Positions 41,916 to 50,059 of a stretch of DNA of 52,769 nucleotides are shown here, one piece after another (within the stretch, counting starts at the first letter, position 1; the number at the start of each line of letters is the position of its first letter). The position numbers and the translations under genes were made by a program. The DNA comes from Lachnospiraceae bacterium (GTDB taxonomy: Bacteria > Bacillota > Clostridia > Lachnospirales > Lachnospiraceae): NCBI GenBank assembly GCA_910574965.1, contig CAJTDB010000026.1:1-52769 (forward strand), given 5' to 3'. The notes beneath the pieces were generated by a model that worked only from the letters and a program-made list of their open reading frames with translations, was not told the DNA's origin and did not search any database.

Positions 41916-43017
41916 AAAAGATTTTCGCCAGCTCCGCATAAAGATTTTCCTCCGGACGATTGCCGCGCTGGTAGTGGCCGTTTCTGTCATCTATATCACA
42001 TATTCTGTTTTACTGCGCGGCCGCTTCGCTGATGGGATGGTGGCGCTTTTTCAGACTGCCCTTGGAATAAAATACGATGCGGCTCTCCAACTGTATGAGC
42101 GGATATTTCGCAGCCATATGGATGCCATGATTCTGTTTTCCATTCTGCTGATATTCGCCGTATTGTTCTATTTTTATCTCCGTTGGCTTACACGGTACTT
42201 TGAGACGGTCAGTGAAGGAATGGATCTTCTGCTTGCGGATGCCCCAGGAGAGATTTCCCTTCCCCCGGAGTTGTTCTCCATTGAGAGGAAAATGAACTTG
42301 GCAAAGCACACGATGCTCCTGCAGAAAAGTGATATGCTCGTGGCAGAACAGCGGAAAAATGATCTGATCATGTACCTGGCCCACGACTTGAAAACGCCGC
42401 TTGCTTCCACCATCAGCTATCTGAATTTACTCCGGGATGAAAAACAGATTTCCGAGGAGCTGCGGGAGAAGTACCTTTCCATCTCCCTTGCCAAATCAGA
42501 ACGGCTGGAGGACTTAATCAACGAATTCCTGGAAATTGCGAGATACAGCCTGTCAAACATAACACTACAATATAAGGAAATCAACCTTACCCGTCTGTTG
42601 GAGCAGCTTGTATATGAGTTTCAGCCGATTCTGGACAGAAAGGGGCTGACCTGCCGCCTTGCGGCTGCGGATGATATTCTGCTGAAATGTGATGCGGATA
42701 AGATGCAGCGGGTGTTTGACAATCTTTTGCGCAATGCCGTGCTTTACAGCTATGACGGAACCGAAATTATCATCGAAGCCGAACAGGGCAAAGACAGCCT
42801 GGTACTGAGATTTTCCAATCATGGCGGAACCATTCCAAAAAAACGGCTGGAGCGGATCTTTGAACAGTTTTACAGACTGGATTCGGAGCGCAGATCTGGC
42901 GGAACCGGGCTGGGATTGGCCATTGCCAGACAGATCGTTACACTTCATAAGGGGGCAATCACAGCGGAAAGTGAAAATGAGCGGACGGTTTTTACTGTAA
43001 CGCTTCCTGTTTTATAG
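41905..43017 (+). CDS. Sensor histidine kinase (VanS-like)
   Basis: A kinase of about 370 residues: two membrane helices (about 12-36 and 72-92) around a 35-residue external loop, dimerisation helix with His160 (IMYLAHDLKTPLASTISYL), and ATPase domain with NLLRNAVLYS, FSNHGGTIP and GGTGLGLAIARQIV. The start is uncertain: TTG 41905 lies 12 bases after GGGGGG, and TTG 41893 directly abuts it. Co-transcribed with the regulator, which it overlaps by 11 bases. Confidence 0.88.
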   Translation: MKNRKDFRQLRIKIFLRTIAALVVAVSVIYITYSVLLRGRFADGMVALFQTALGIKYDAALQLYERIFRSHMDAMILFSILLIFAVLFYFYLRWLTRYFETVSEGMDLLLADAPGEISLPPELFSIERKMNLAKHTMLLQKSDMLVAEQRKNDLIMYLAHDLKTPLASTISYLNLLRDEKQISEELREKYLSISLAKSERLEDLINEFLEIARYSLSNITLQYKEINLTRLLEQLVYEFQPILDRKGLTCRLAAADDILLKCDADKMQRVFDNLLRNAVLYSYDGTEIIIEAEQGKDSLVLRFSNHGGTIPKKRLERIFEQFYRLDSERRSGGTGLGLAIARQIVTLHKGAITAESENERTVFTVTLPVL

Positions 43018-43078
43018 GAAAATTGTAAGAAAATCCGTAGGGAAAACACAGAATAAGAACCAGTGGTTTTAGTATAAT
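43018..43078 (+). promoter_or_regulatory. Promoter of the vanZ-like gene with 23-bp repeat
   Basis: A 23-bp sequence beginning GAAAATTGTAAGAAAATC occurs at 43018-43040 and identically at 43681-43703 upstream of the next ABC operon. TATAAT is at 43073-43078. The TTGTAAG core is typical of OmpR-type binding half-sites, so the VanR-like protein is the likely binder. Confidence 0.65.
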
Positions 43079-43118
43079 ACTGCTAAAGCTACTGATTTTT
43101 GTTTTGGGAGGAAAAACT

Positions 43119-43682
43119 ATGTTTATGATAAGAGAAATTTTGGGCTACTGCATCATCAGTGTCATAGGAATTGTCTGTATGGCCGTTCTTTATGCACCTG
43201 TCTGCTTTTTACTGAGAAAACGGGTGCCCCCAAAGAAGCAGATTGCCTGTTTTCTGTTTGGAGCCTGTGTAATTATGGTTCTCGCTGCAACAGTCGTGGT
43301 TGGTGCGACAGGAACGGCTGCGGCTGATCGGTCATTGAATCTTGTCCCTTTCCGGGTTTTTCAGGAAACCTGGGATATGCCACAGCCTAAGAAAATTGCC
43401 CAGACCATCGCAAATATTGTGATGTTCATTCCATTGGGATTTATGCTGCCAACTGCCTTTCGAGGCATGCGATATTTTTGGAAAACCGCTCTTTCCCTAA
43501 CACTATTTTCCCTGGCGATTGAAACTGCACAATATTTTACCGGGAGATCAGCAGACATTGATGATCTTATGCTGAATGCGTCAGGCGGCATATTGGGGTA
43601 TCTGGCATTTTTTATCATTTCTAAGCTGGTCCGGAAAAAACGTCCCCGCAAATCAAGGCGGAAACATAACCATTCCGTGTGA
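43119..43682 (+). CDS. VanZ-family membrane protein
   Basis: A 187-residue membrane protein with four or five hydrophobic segments and the VanZ-like core: TIANIVMFIPLGFMLPTAFR, SLAIETAQYFTGRSADIDDL and MLNASGGILGYLAFF. VanZ proteins give low-level resistance to teicoplanin or other lipid-II-targeting drugs by an unresolved mechanism. GGGAGGA precedes ATG 43119. It stands alone between two copies of the 23-bp repeat, behind the VanRS-like pair. Confidence 0.87.
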   Translation: MFMIREILGYCIISVIGIVCMAVLYAPVCFLLRKRVPPKKQIACFLFGACVIMVLAATVVVGATGTAAADRSLNLVPFRVFQETWDMPQPKKIAQTIANIVMFIPLGFMLPTAFRGMRYFWKTALSLTLFSLAIETAQYFTGRSADIDDLMLNASGGILGYLAFFIISKLVRKKRPRKSRRKHNHSV

Positions 43683-43763
43683 AAATTGTAAGAAAATCCG
43701 TAGAAAAAGAGTGGAATACCGTGTGAACAAACAAGGAAATGGTGCTTTTGTTTTTGGTACAAT
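43681..43763 (+). promoter_or_regulatory. Promoter region of the third ABC operon with 23-bp repeat
   Basis: The second identical copy of the 23-bp repeat (43681-43703) starts within two bases of the vanZ stop. A possible -10 box TACAAT is at 43758-43763. A small nested hairpin GAAGGG/CCCTTC lies further down before the ATPase gene. Confidence 0.6.
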
Positions 43764-43858
43764 GAGCGTACTAAGGCATGGGCACTTTTTTTAATGCCGA
43801 AGGGACTTTACCCTTCAGTGCCATCGCGCAGAGATTTTAATAGGAAAGGAGTTTTCAC

Positions 43859-44776
43859 ATGGAACTGCTGATTGATAAGGTTTCCAAAAAATTTAAAGAC
43901 AAAAAAGCGGTTGACAACATCAGCCTGGAGCTGATGCCGGGCGTCTGGGGCCTTTTGGGCGCCAACGGCGCAGGCAAGACAACACTGATGCGGATGATTG
44001 CCGGGATTATGCAGCCCACCTCCGGCCAGGTGCTGTATGACGGTGTGCCAATTCAGACACTGGGGGAGGGTTACCGGGATGTCTTCGGTTTTCTGCCCCA
44101 GGAATTTGGCTTTTATCCGGAATTCACGGTGAAGGATTATCTGGCTTATGTCGCCGCCCTAAAGGGGCTGACCGAAAGGGAGAGCCGGCGGAGGATCCGC
44201 GAATTGCTGGAAAGAGTCTCCCTGACGGACGTCTATAACAAAAAGATCGCCAGACTCTCCGGCGGCATGAAACGCAGGGTGGGGATTGCCCAGGCTTTGC
44301 TGAATGATCCGGAGATATTGATTCTGGATGAACCTACCGGGGGACTGGACCCCGGCGAGCGGGTGCGTTTCCGCAATCTGTTGTCGGAGTTTGCCCATGA
44401 CCGTATTGTTTTGATCTCTACCCATATTGTTCCTGATGTGGAGTACATCGCCACCTGCCATGCCATCATCCGGGACGGGAGGCTGTTAGCCACAGGAACT
44501 ACAGAGGAACTGGTCAGACTGGTGGAGGGGAAGGTATGGAGCTGTACAATCCCTGCAAGAGCTGTGCCAGAATACGAAAGCAGGCTCCAGATTATCAGCC
44601 TGCGGAATGAAAACGACGGCAGCGTTTCCATCCGCTATCTGGCGGAGAATCCCTGCAATGACATTTCCGTCCCGTCTGTTCCCCGTCTGGAAGACCTGTA
44701 TTTGTGGCTGTTCCCACAAGGCGGCGTAGAAAACCCAAAAAGAACCAGCCGAAAGAAAGGAGGTATCCATAGATGA
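43859..44776 (+). CDS. ABC transporter ATP-binding protein
   Basis: A 305-residue ATPase: Walker A GANGAGKTT (34-42), signature LSGGMKRRVGIAQALL, Walker B ILILDEPTGGLDPGE and H-loop STHIV, plus a ~70-residue C-terminal extension common in bacitracin/multidrug ABC-2 exporters. GGAAAGGAG precedes ATG. The membrane partner starts inside its last codons (ATGA overlap). Confidence 0.92.
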   Translation: MELLIDKVSKKFKDKKAVDNISLELMPGVWGLLGANGAGKTTLMRMIAGIMQPTSGQVLYDGVPIQTLGEGYRDVFGFLPQEFGFYPEFTVKDYLAYVAALKGLTERESRRRIRELLERVSLTDVYNKKIARLSGGMKRRVGIAQALLNDPEILILDEPTGGLDPGERVRFRNLLSEFAHDRIVLISTHIVPDVEYIATCHAIIRDGRLLATGTTEELVRLVEGKVWSCTIPARAVPEYESRLQIISLRNENDGSVSIRYLAENPCNDISVPSVPRLEDLYLWLFPQGGVENPKRTSRKKGGIHR

Positions 44777-46020
44777 GAATATTCTATCTGGAATTAAAAC
44801 GTGTACTGAAGTCAAAGCTTACTTGGATTCTGCTGGCGCTGGCGCTGCTACTCTCCGTTCTGCTTGCCTGGTTGCCCACTACTTACTGCTACAGTAATTA
44901 CACAGACGAGGCCGGAAATGAGGTGAATCTCACCGGCCTGGCATCCATCGCCCATGAAAAGGAACGGCAGGCGGAAGCAGCCGGAATCGTTACCCCACAG
45001 CGGGTGAGGGAGGCTGTGGAGACCTATCAGACCTGCCTTGCATCCTACGGCGTGACGGAATCCTATGATCTGCCGGAGGGTGTCTATGAGCGGGAAATTC
45101 TCCCCATTGCCCCGTTGCTCCATGGTGTAAAGGAGGCCTTTGCAGATCCGGATACTGGAATGGCTCCTGCGATTATGGAAATTGATCCGGAGCAGATTGA
45201 CGACTACTATTCCGTCTGTGAGAGCCGGATTGCCTCCCTGATGCAGATGGAACAGCCGGACAGCCCCAGGGCACAAAGCAAAGCCGTAGAAATGTACCAG
45301 AATACAAAGAAGCCCTTTGAGGTTTATCCGGGCATGACTTCCGCTGTCATGGATTATCAGAACATCATGGGTTTTCTGGTGCTGCTGTTTTGTGTGGTCA
45401 TTGCCGCACCAATATTTTCTGCTGATTATCAGTCCGGCGCAGACGATATCCTGCGTTGTACCCGGCATGGAAGAGTCTCTCTTGGTATTGCAAAGATGTT
45501 TGCAGCCCTTTTCATCAGCGGAGCTGCATTTGTGCTCTGTGCTGCCGTCCATATTCTGGTGGCAGACAGTCTGTTCGGCTGGGAATGCACCCGTACATCC
45601 ATTCAGATGATGTACTCCATTGTGACCCTGGCAGACATGAACATAGGAGGCCTTCAGTTCCTTTTTGCTGCCTCTGGACTGCTTTCGGTTCTGGCTTCTG
45701 TGAGCTTTACGCTGTTTCTTTCCGCCAGATGCAGGACCACTGTGTCATCCCTGGCATCATCGCTGGTATTCTGTATTGCTCCGGTGGTTATTTCCATGAC
45801 GGCGCCTGGGGCGCTGGGTGCATGGCTTTGCAGCATCCTGCCCGCCAGCGGAACGAGCATTCAGGCGAGCGTTCTCTACGCAATTACGGACTTCCAGTTT
45901 TTGAATCTGGCAGGGCTGTCCGTCTGGATGCCGTATGCCATGATTGGGGCCTGCATGATTGAGATTCCCCTGTTTGCATTCCTGGCTGTCCGCTCTTATT
46001 GCAGGCATGCTCTGAATTAA
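44773..46020 (+). CDS. ABC-2 type permease with large external domain
   Basis: A 415-residue permease: one N-terminal helix (about 16-36), an external region of about 150 residues (IAHEKERQAEAAGIVTPQRV, and the MAPAIMEIDPEQIDDYYSVC segment), then five or six C-terminal helices. This matches ABC-2 permeases of antibiotic efflux or self-immunity systems. AAAGGAGG lies before ATG. Last gene of the operon under the 23-bp repeat. Confidence 0.87.
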   Translation: MRIFYLELKRVLKSKLTWILLALALLLSVLLAWLPTTYCYSNYTDEAGNEVNLTGLASIAHEKERQAEAAGIVTPQRVREAVETYQTCLASYGVTESYDLPEGVYEREILPIAPLLHGVKEAFADPDTGMAPAIMEIDPEQIDDYYSVCESRIASLMQMEQPDSPRAQSKAVEMYQNTKKPFEVYPGMTSAVMDYQNIMGFLVLLFCVVIAAPIFSADYQSGADDILRCTRHGRVSLGIAKMFAALFISGAAFVLCAAVHILVADSLFGWECTRTSIQMMYSIVTLADMNIGGLQFLFAASGLLSVLASVSFTLFLSARCRTTVSSLASSLVFCIAPVVISMTAPGALGAWLCSILPASGTSIQASVLYAITDFQFLNLAGLSVWMPYAMIGACMIEIPLFAFLAVRSYCRHALN

Positions 46021-46042
46021 ATATAGTTCATAAATTTTGGGG

Positions 46043-46102
46043 ATGTCCGGGCATGATAAAAATTCGACCTTTTTTCAGGTGGATTTTGAAATGCCCGGAC
46101 AT
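46043..46102. promoter_or_regulatory. Widely spaced inverted repeat before the third lipoprotein
   Basis: ATGTCCGGGCAT (46043-46054) and ATGCCCGGACAT (46091-46102) are perfect inverted repeats, 36 bp apart. The right arm is followed by TTTCACGTCATTT, which recalls the ACATTTC/GACATTT boxes at 30213 and 32046 but without a -10 box at the same spacing. Confidence 0.5.
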
Positions 46103-46226
46103 TTCACGTCATTTAGAAAACCGTCTACGGCAAGCAGATTGTTTCGGTGTTTTTGGAATGATAAAATTAAGTTTTACAGGAAAGACACATAAAAGAAAAA
46201 TCAGCATTTTCAGAAGGGAAAATACT

Positions 46227-46895
46227 ATGTGTAATAAAAATCTTAAAACATTAAGCTGTATGGTTCTTGTAACTGGTGCTTTATCAGGATTGACTGGGTG
46301 CAGCTGTATGCCATCCAAACCAATCCGGACAGAAGAAATAACAATTACCTCAGACGTTGATGATACTACGACAGAATGCGATGCAGATGAGCAGAATCAA
46401 AAAAGGGACTTCGATGCAGAGGAACCGGATACGGGAAGGGATTCTGAAGACCTGGCAGGAGATGATACCGGTTTGGGTGAAATGGAGATTGTGAACGCAG
46501 CCGAATTTGGCAACCCAAAAGAAGTGTTGGATCATATGCCGATTGTATCAAATGTTACAGTTATAAAAACAGGAGAGGATGAGTTACAAATTGAGTTTGA
46601 ATTAGAGAATGTGGACCCCTGCACTTTTGCTGCCGGTAAAGGAGAGAAATTCATTCTGCCGGATGAAAGTTTTGTGGATTCCACCAAAATTGAATGGACG
46701 GCATCCACCGCAGATGGGGAATATTTTTTTCCTTATATGAGGGTTAATGAAACAGGGGATATGTTTATGATAGACTGGGCATATAACGGATACTGCTTTG
46801 CTGTCTATGGGAAATCGCCCCAGAATACAAGTGACAGGGATATGGCCGGAAAAATTGCGTTGGCAATGATATACAATTTGGGGGAAGCGGAATAA
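46227..46895 (+). CDS. Acidic lipoprotein, unknown function (third in the window)
   Basis: A 222-residue lipoprotein: signal peptide with lipobox LTGC near residue 25, an acidic linker to about 85, then a domain of about 135 residues (VSNVTVIKTGEDELQIEFEL and STKIEWTASTADGEYFFPYM, ending MIYNLGEAE). I start at ATG 46227 after AGAAGGGA; the open frame extends upstream but that part reads through the inverted repeat. Same overall plan as the lipoproteins at 26968 and 27544. Position after the ABC operon suggests a cell-surface partner. Confidence 0.78.
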   Translation: MCNKNLKTLSCMVLVTGALSGLTGCSCMPSKPIRTEEITITSDVDDTTTECDADEQNQKRDFDAEEPDTGRDSEDLAGDDTGLGEMEIVNAAEFGNPKEVLDHMPIVSNVTVIKTGEDELQIEFELENVDPCTFAAGKGEKFILPDESFVDSTKIEWTASTADGEYFFPYMRVNETGDMFMIDWAYNGYCFAVYGKSPQNTSDRDMAGKIALAMIYNLGEAE

Positions 46896-46935
46896 TGGTG
46901 TTATCAGATTTGGAAAATTGAGACCGGAGGGAAAA

Positions 46936-47347
46936 ATGAATCAGAAAAAAATGGATCCGTATTGTGGCGGTTTATTCGATGATATATACAGCAATTACAT
47001 TGTTAAGCAGCGTTTTGTATCTTTATAACGGTATTTATGAAGACCCAAGTGGCAACTGGCATGAATTAGACAGGGCTATTGTTCTCCTGATCGGGATAGC
47101 GGCATTTGAACTATGCACGAATCTCCCTGTTAAGCCTTTGGCTCTCAGATATTTGATTGCGTATATTCCCTCTCAGCTGTTGGCGTTTGCCTGTGTCTGG
47201 TTCAGCGGACTGCGGGAACCTTTGGCGAAAACAGCGTACAGGGACATCTGGATTAACTTTACGAGTCTTTTTGTGCTGTTATGTATTATCAATACGGTCA
47301 TTTATATTTCTAAGAAAAAGAGAGGGAAGAAAGGGGAAAAGAAATGA
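46936..47347 (+). pseudogene. Small membrane protein with frameshift in an A7 tract
   Basis: ATG 46936 has a good site (GGAGGG). The run of seven A at 46945-46951 puts the frame into an early stop, but reading six A gives MNQKKWIRIVAVYSMIYTAI continuing in frame to 47347 as a ~136-residue protein with three or four membrane helices (ITLLSSVLYLYNGIY, IVLLIGIAAFELCTN, YLIAYIPSQLLAFACVWF). It may be phase-variable, a true frameshift, or a sequencing error. It overlaps the next small gene. Confidence 0.65.
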
Positions 47348-47520
47348 CAGAAGCTGTTCAAAGATTTATTCCGGTTTTTGTAGGATTGCTTCTTATACTG
47401 CGCGGTCTGTTTTGGATTGCTGACGGAAAAAATGGAAACCAGAGAAGCTATTTCTTTGGCATAGCAGCCATTGTGATAGGAATCATCATGTTCATTACAG
47501 TAATCTTTCAGGTTCTGTAA
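47344..47520 (+). CDS. Small two-helix membrane protein
   Basis: A 58-residue protein whose ATG overlaps the preceding stop (ATGA). Two hydrophobic segments: RFIPVFVGLLLILRGLFWIA and FFGIAAIVIGIIMFITVIFQ. No family recognised; translational coupling to the upstream gene supports its being real. Confidence 0.65.
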   Translation: MTEAVQRFIPVFVGLLLILRGLFWIADGKNGNQRSYFFGIAAIVIGIIMFITVIFQVL

Positions 47521-47579
47521 AGAAGAACATAGAGGCAATAAGTTCTGTAATTTTGTAATCATTAGAGAGGAGAAAGGCA

Positions 47580-47786
47580 ATGAGTAAATACAACACGTTA
47601 TGGGAATATGTTCAGAAAAGCGGAAAGGAATCATTTCAGCTGACCTTTGAGGAGATTCAGGAGATCGCAGGGATACCGATTGACCACTCTTTTCTGAAAT
47701 ATAAGAAAGAGCTTACAGAATATGGCTGGCAGGTCGGGAAAATATCTATGAAAGAACAGACAGTGTGTTTTCATAAGATTGACTGA
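47580..47786 (+). CDS. Conserved small protein (DUF7662-like)
   Basis: A 68-residue soluble protein: MSKYNTLWEYVQKSGKESFQ, FEEIQEIAGIPIDHSFLKYK and GWQVGKISMKEQTVCFHKID. This pattern is a well conserved small family in Firmicutes (DUF7662 or similar), sometimes annotated as a possible DNA-related domain; function unknown. GAGAGGAG lies before ATG. Confidence 0.75.
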   Translation: MSKYNTLWEYVQKSGKESFQLTFEEIQEIAGIPIDHSFLKYKKELTEYGWQVGKISMKEQTVCFHKID

Positions 47787-47842
47787 TTACCTCCGTTTTC
47801 TGAGAAACACAAATTGCAACCGGTATCCAGGGAGGTAATCAT

Positions 47843-48328
47843 ATGGCAGATATGCTGGTTAAACTATATAATATTCCCTGTTCACACGACATAGAAGAAA
47901 ATTTATCCAAGAGTGGTATCAGAATCAAAAAGGCATTAGCGCCTGACAGGAGCAAAATCATCACTTTCGCCAGGACATGTGCAAAAGATGATTATTCAGA
48001 TGAAGTGCGGGCCGCTTTTGCTAATAACCCTGTCACCTGTTATATTGCGACCAGAGAGAAGGAACTTATCGGTTTTGCATGTTATGAGGCAACAGCCAGA
48101 AATTTTTTCGGCCCTATGGCTGTGCTGGAAAGTGAAAGAAGAAAGGGAATAGGGAAAGCCCTGCTGCTGAAGTCTCTGGAATCCATGCAGGAGCTTGGCT
48201 ATGCTTATGCCATTATAGGATGGCCTGCAAAATCCGCTGTTGATTTTTATAAAAAATGTGTAGACGCAATTCTGATTGACGAAAAATCTTCGGGTGTATA
48301 TAAACGGATGATTGAGATTGATGAATAG
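47843..48328 (+). CDS. GNAT-family N-acetyltransferase
   Basis: A 161-residue GNAT protein. The acetyl-CoA loop is clear in SERRKGIGKALLLKSLESMQ (about 104-123), preceded by strand VTCYIATREKELIGFACYEA and followed by AYAIIGWPAKSAVDFYKKCV. Substrate unknown. AGGGAGG precedes ATG. It lies in a run of small, loosely linked genes of AT-rich composition. Confidence 0.85.
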   Translation: MADMLVKLYNIPCSHDIEENLSKSGIRIKKALAPDRSKIITFARTCAKDDYSDEVRAAFANNPVTCYIATREKELIGFACYEATARNFFGPMAVLESERRKGIGKALLLKSLESMQELGYAYAIIGWPAKSAVDFYKKCVDAILIDEKSSGVYKRMIEIDE

Positions 48329-48420
48329 AACGAGGAGTGGAGGCTTTGAAAGCGGATAAGACAATCAGTGATTTGGATGAAAAGAAGTCAACATAAGAAA
48401 TACTTGTGGAGGTATGAAAA

Positions 48421-48767
48421 GTGTATTATTTACTGGTGCTAAATTTTATTATGCCATTTGTAATGGTTTCAGTGGGATATACCTTTAAGAAACATCCTGC
48501 ATCCGACATGGATCCAAATAATGGATATAACACACCAACTTCACGAAAAACAAGGGAACATTGGGAGTATGCACAAAGTATTGCGCCCGATATTTTTATA
48601 TTTTTCGGAAAAGCTTTGGGGCTAATCGAGATTGTATTAAGCGTAGCGATGTATTTATTTCATATTTCAATTCATGAGATTTTATGTGTTGGAGTTTTTT
48701 AGGAATGGGGTTCTTGTTCTGGGGATTTTATAAAACTGATTTGGAAATAGAAAAGAAATTTACGTAA
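48421..48767 (+). pseudogene. SdpI-like membrane protein with frameshift in a T6 tract
   Basis: From GTG 48421 (GGAGG upstream) the frame reads NGYNTPTSRKTREHWEYAQS in the middle, the hallmark of SdpI-like immunity proteins, between two hydrophobic segments. It stops just after VGVF at the T6 tract 48695-48700; one more T would continue it as LGMGFLFWGFYKTDLEIEKK to TAA 48765-48767. SdpI proteins protect against the SdpC toxin in Bacillus. As at 46945, phase variation, decay or sequencing error are possible. Confidence 0.65.
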
Positions 48768-48984
48768 GAGATAAAATTCCATTATCTATAAATTCAACAC
48801 CAGACATTCGAGCCGAGTGGGTAGAAAATCTATCTGCTATTTTTGAAAATAGATTTGATAAAAAAACGGTAAAAAACATTCGCCAAGAGTGCTATTGTAA
48901 CGAAAATGGTAGGTTAGAAGATACCGCAAATAACTTGAAACAACTTTACCTCTCTTTGGATAAGGATTTGATTTTTGCCTTTTG
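48768..48984 (+). pseudogene. Cysteine-containing protein fragment, unknown
   Basis: An open frame without a start codon reads VRDKIPLSINSTPDIRAEWV and NIRQECYCNENGRLEDTANN before a stop at 48984. The pattern faintly resembles the N-terminal part of DUF6144-like cysteine-rich proteins. The following 100 bp to the protease gene hold no supported gene. Confidence 0.35.
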
Positions 48985-49081
48985 AGAATTACATTTCAAT
49001 AACTTCAAGTTTATCGGGAATTTGCCGAGAACGAGCAACTGGAATTTCTGCAAGATTTTCGCACTGCAAGGAGAAATTGTG

Positions 49082-49816
49082 ATGGCGGGATACACAAATA
49101 AGTTGAAACTCACGTTATGGGTTTCTGTCGTATATGATTTATCGTTTCTATGCTATGTACCTACATTGCTAGAACAGAACGGAATGATCATTCCCAATGG
49201 ATTATTGTACTTAAAATACTTATATGTATGTATTCCTACTATAGTTGCTATTTTTCTGCTGATTTGCGAGCAGAACATCAAGGTATACTTTACGCGAATG
49301 TTTTCAGGGAAAATAACAATCAAATATATTTTAGCAGGGGTTACATATATGGCTGCAGGTATATTTGATTCTTATTGCTATTCGTTCATAGTGAAAACTG
49401 ACGTATTTAAAAATACATATTCGACAGTAATATCCCTGTTAACAAGCTGTATATATCTGCTGCTAACAGCGCTTGTTGAAGAAATAGCATGGAGAAGATT
49501 TCTGTTGGAACGACTTCCTTTTAAGAACATCAAAAGTGTTCTTTTTGTTGGCACCGTTTGGGCAGCGTGGCATTTACCAATGTGGATCATCAGAAATTCA
49601 TTGGGCGTGGAACAAATTGTTTGCCTTTGTATATGGACATTACTTGTTTCCGTTGTTTTGGGAATAACCTATTATCAATGCAGAAATATACTGCTGATTG
49701 CCATTATGCACACAATTTTTAATATATGTTATTTAGCGCCGATACAATATAACATTGTTGTATTAGCGATCATAATTTTTGTTGGTACTCTATTGTATAA
49801 AAAATCAGGCAAATAA
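49082..49816 (+). CDS. CPBP-family intramembrane metalloprotease
   Basis: A 244-residue membrane protein with seven or eight hydrophobic segments and the three CPBP/Abi motifs: EEIAWRR (Glu133, Glu134), VGTVWAAWHLP (His164) and MHTIFN (His210, Asn214). These Rce1-like enzymes act on prenylated or bacteriocin-related peptides, and some give bacteriocin self-immunity. I start at ATG 49082, behind AAGGAGA; the open frame upstream belongs to decayed sequence. Stands alone between a remnant and another remnant. Confidence 0.87.
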   Translation: MAGYTNKLKLTLWVSVVYDLSFLCYVPTLLEQNGMIIPNGLLYLKYLYVCIPTIVAIFLLICEQNIKVYFTRMFSGKITIKYILAGVTYMAAGIFDSYCYSFIVKTDVFKNTYSTVISLLTSCIYLLLTALVEEIAWRRFLLERLPFKNIKSVLFVGTVWAAWHLPMWIIRNSLGVEQIVCLCIWTLLVSVVLGITYYQCRNILLIAIMHTIFNICYLAPIQYNIVVLAIIIFVGTLLYKKSGK

Positions 49817-50059
49817 TTATTCACTTGGTAACTTCCTGCTTGTCAGGGAGCTGCATATGAAAAAGAAAATGGTGCTGATTGGAGGGCTGTATAAGGTGCA
49901 AAAAGGGCAATCGTGCTTTTGGATCAGGATTTCTACAAACATCTTGGCATGATAAAATCATCGGAAGTCGGCACATGGGTTAAAAATAGCAAATAAAACG
50001 CACTCGTGGAGAAATCGAAAGTTGACGCCGATGAAAATGAATGAAAGGAGAGAACACCT
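49817..50059 (+). other. Gene-poor gap with a decayed coding fragment
   Basis: Between the protease and MBL genes, a frame without a start reads GAKRAIVLLDQDFYKHLGMI and SSEVGTWVKNSK before a stop near 49995. It could be the tail of an acetyltransferase-like protein, but homology is too thin to assign. Confidence 0.35.

Noticed and set aside
41214-43682. Vancomycin resistance cluster
   Set aside because: VanR-, VanS- and VanZ-like genes are present but no vanH, ligase or vanX gene is in the window.
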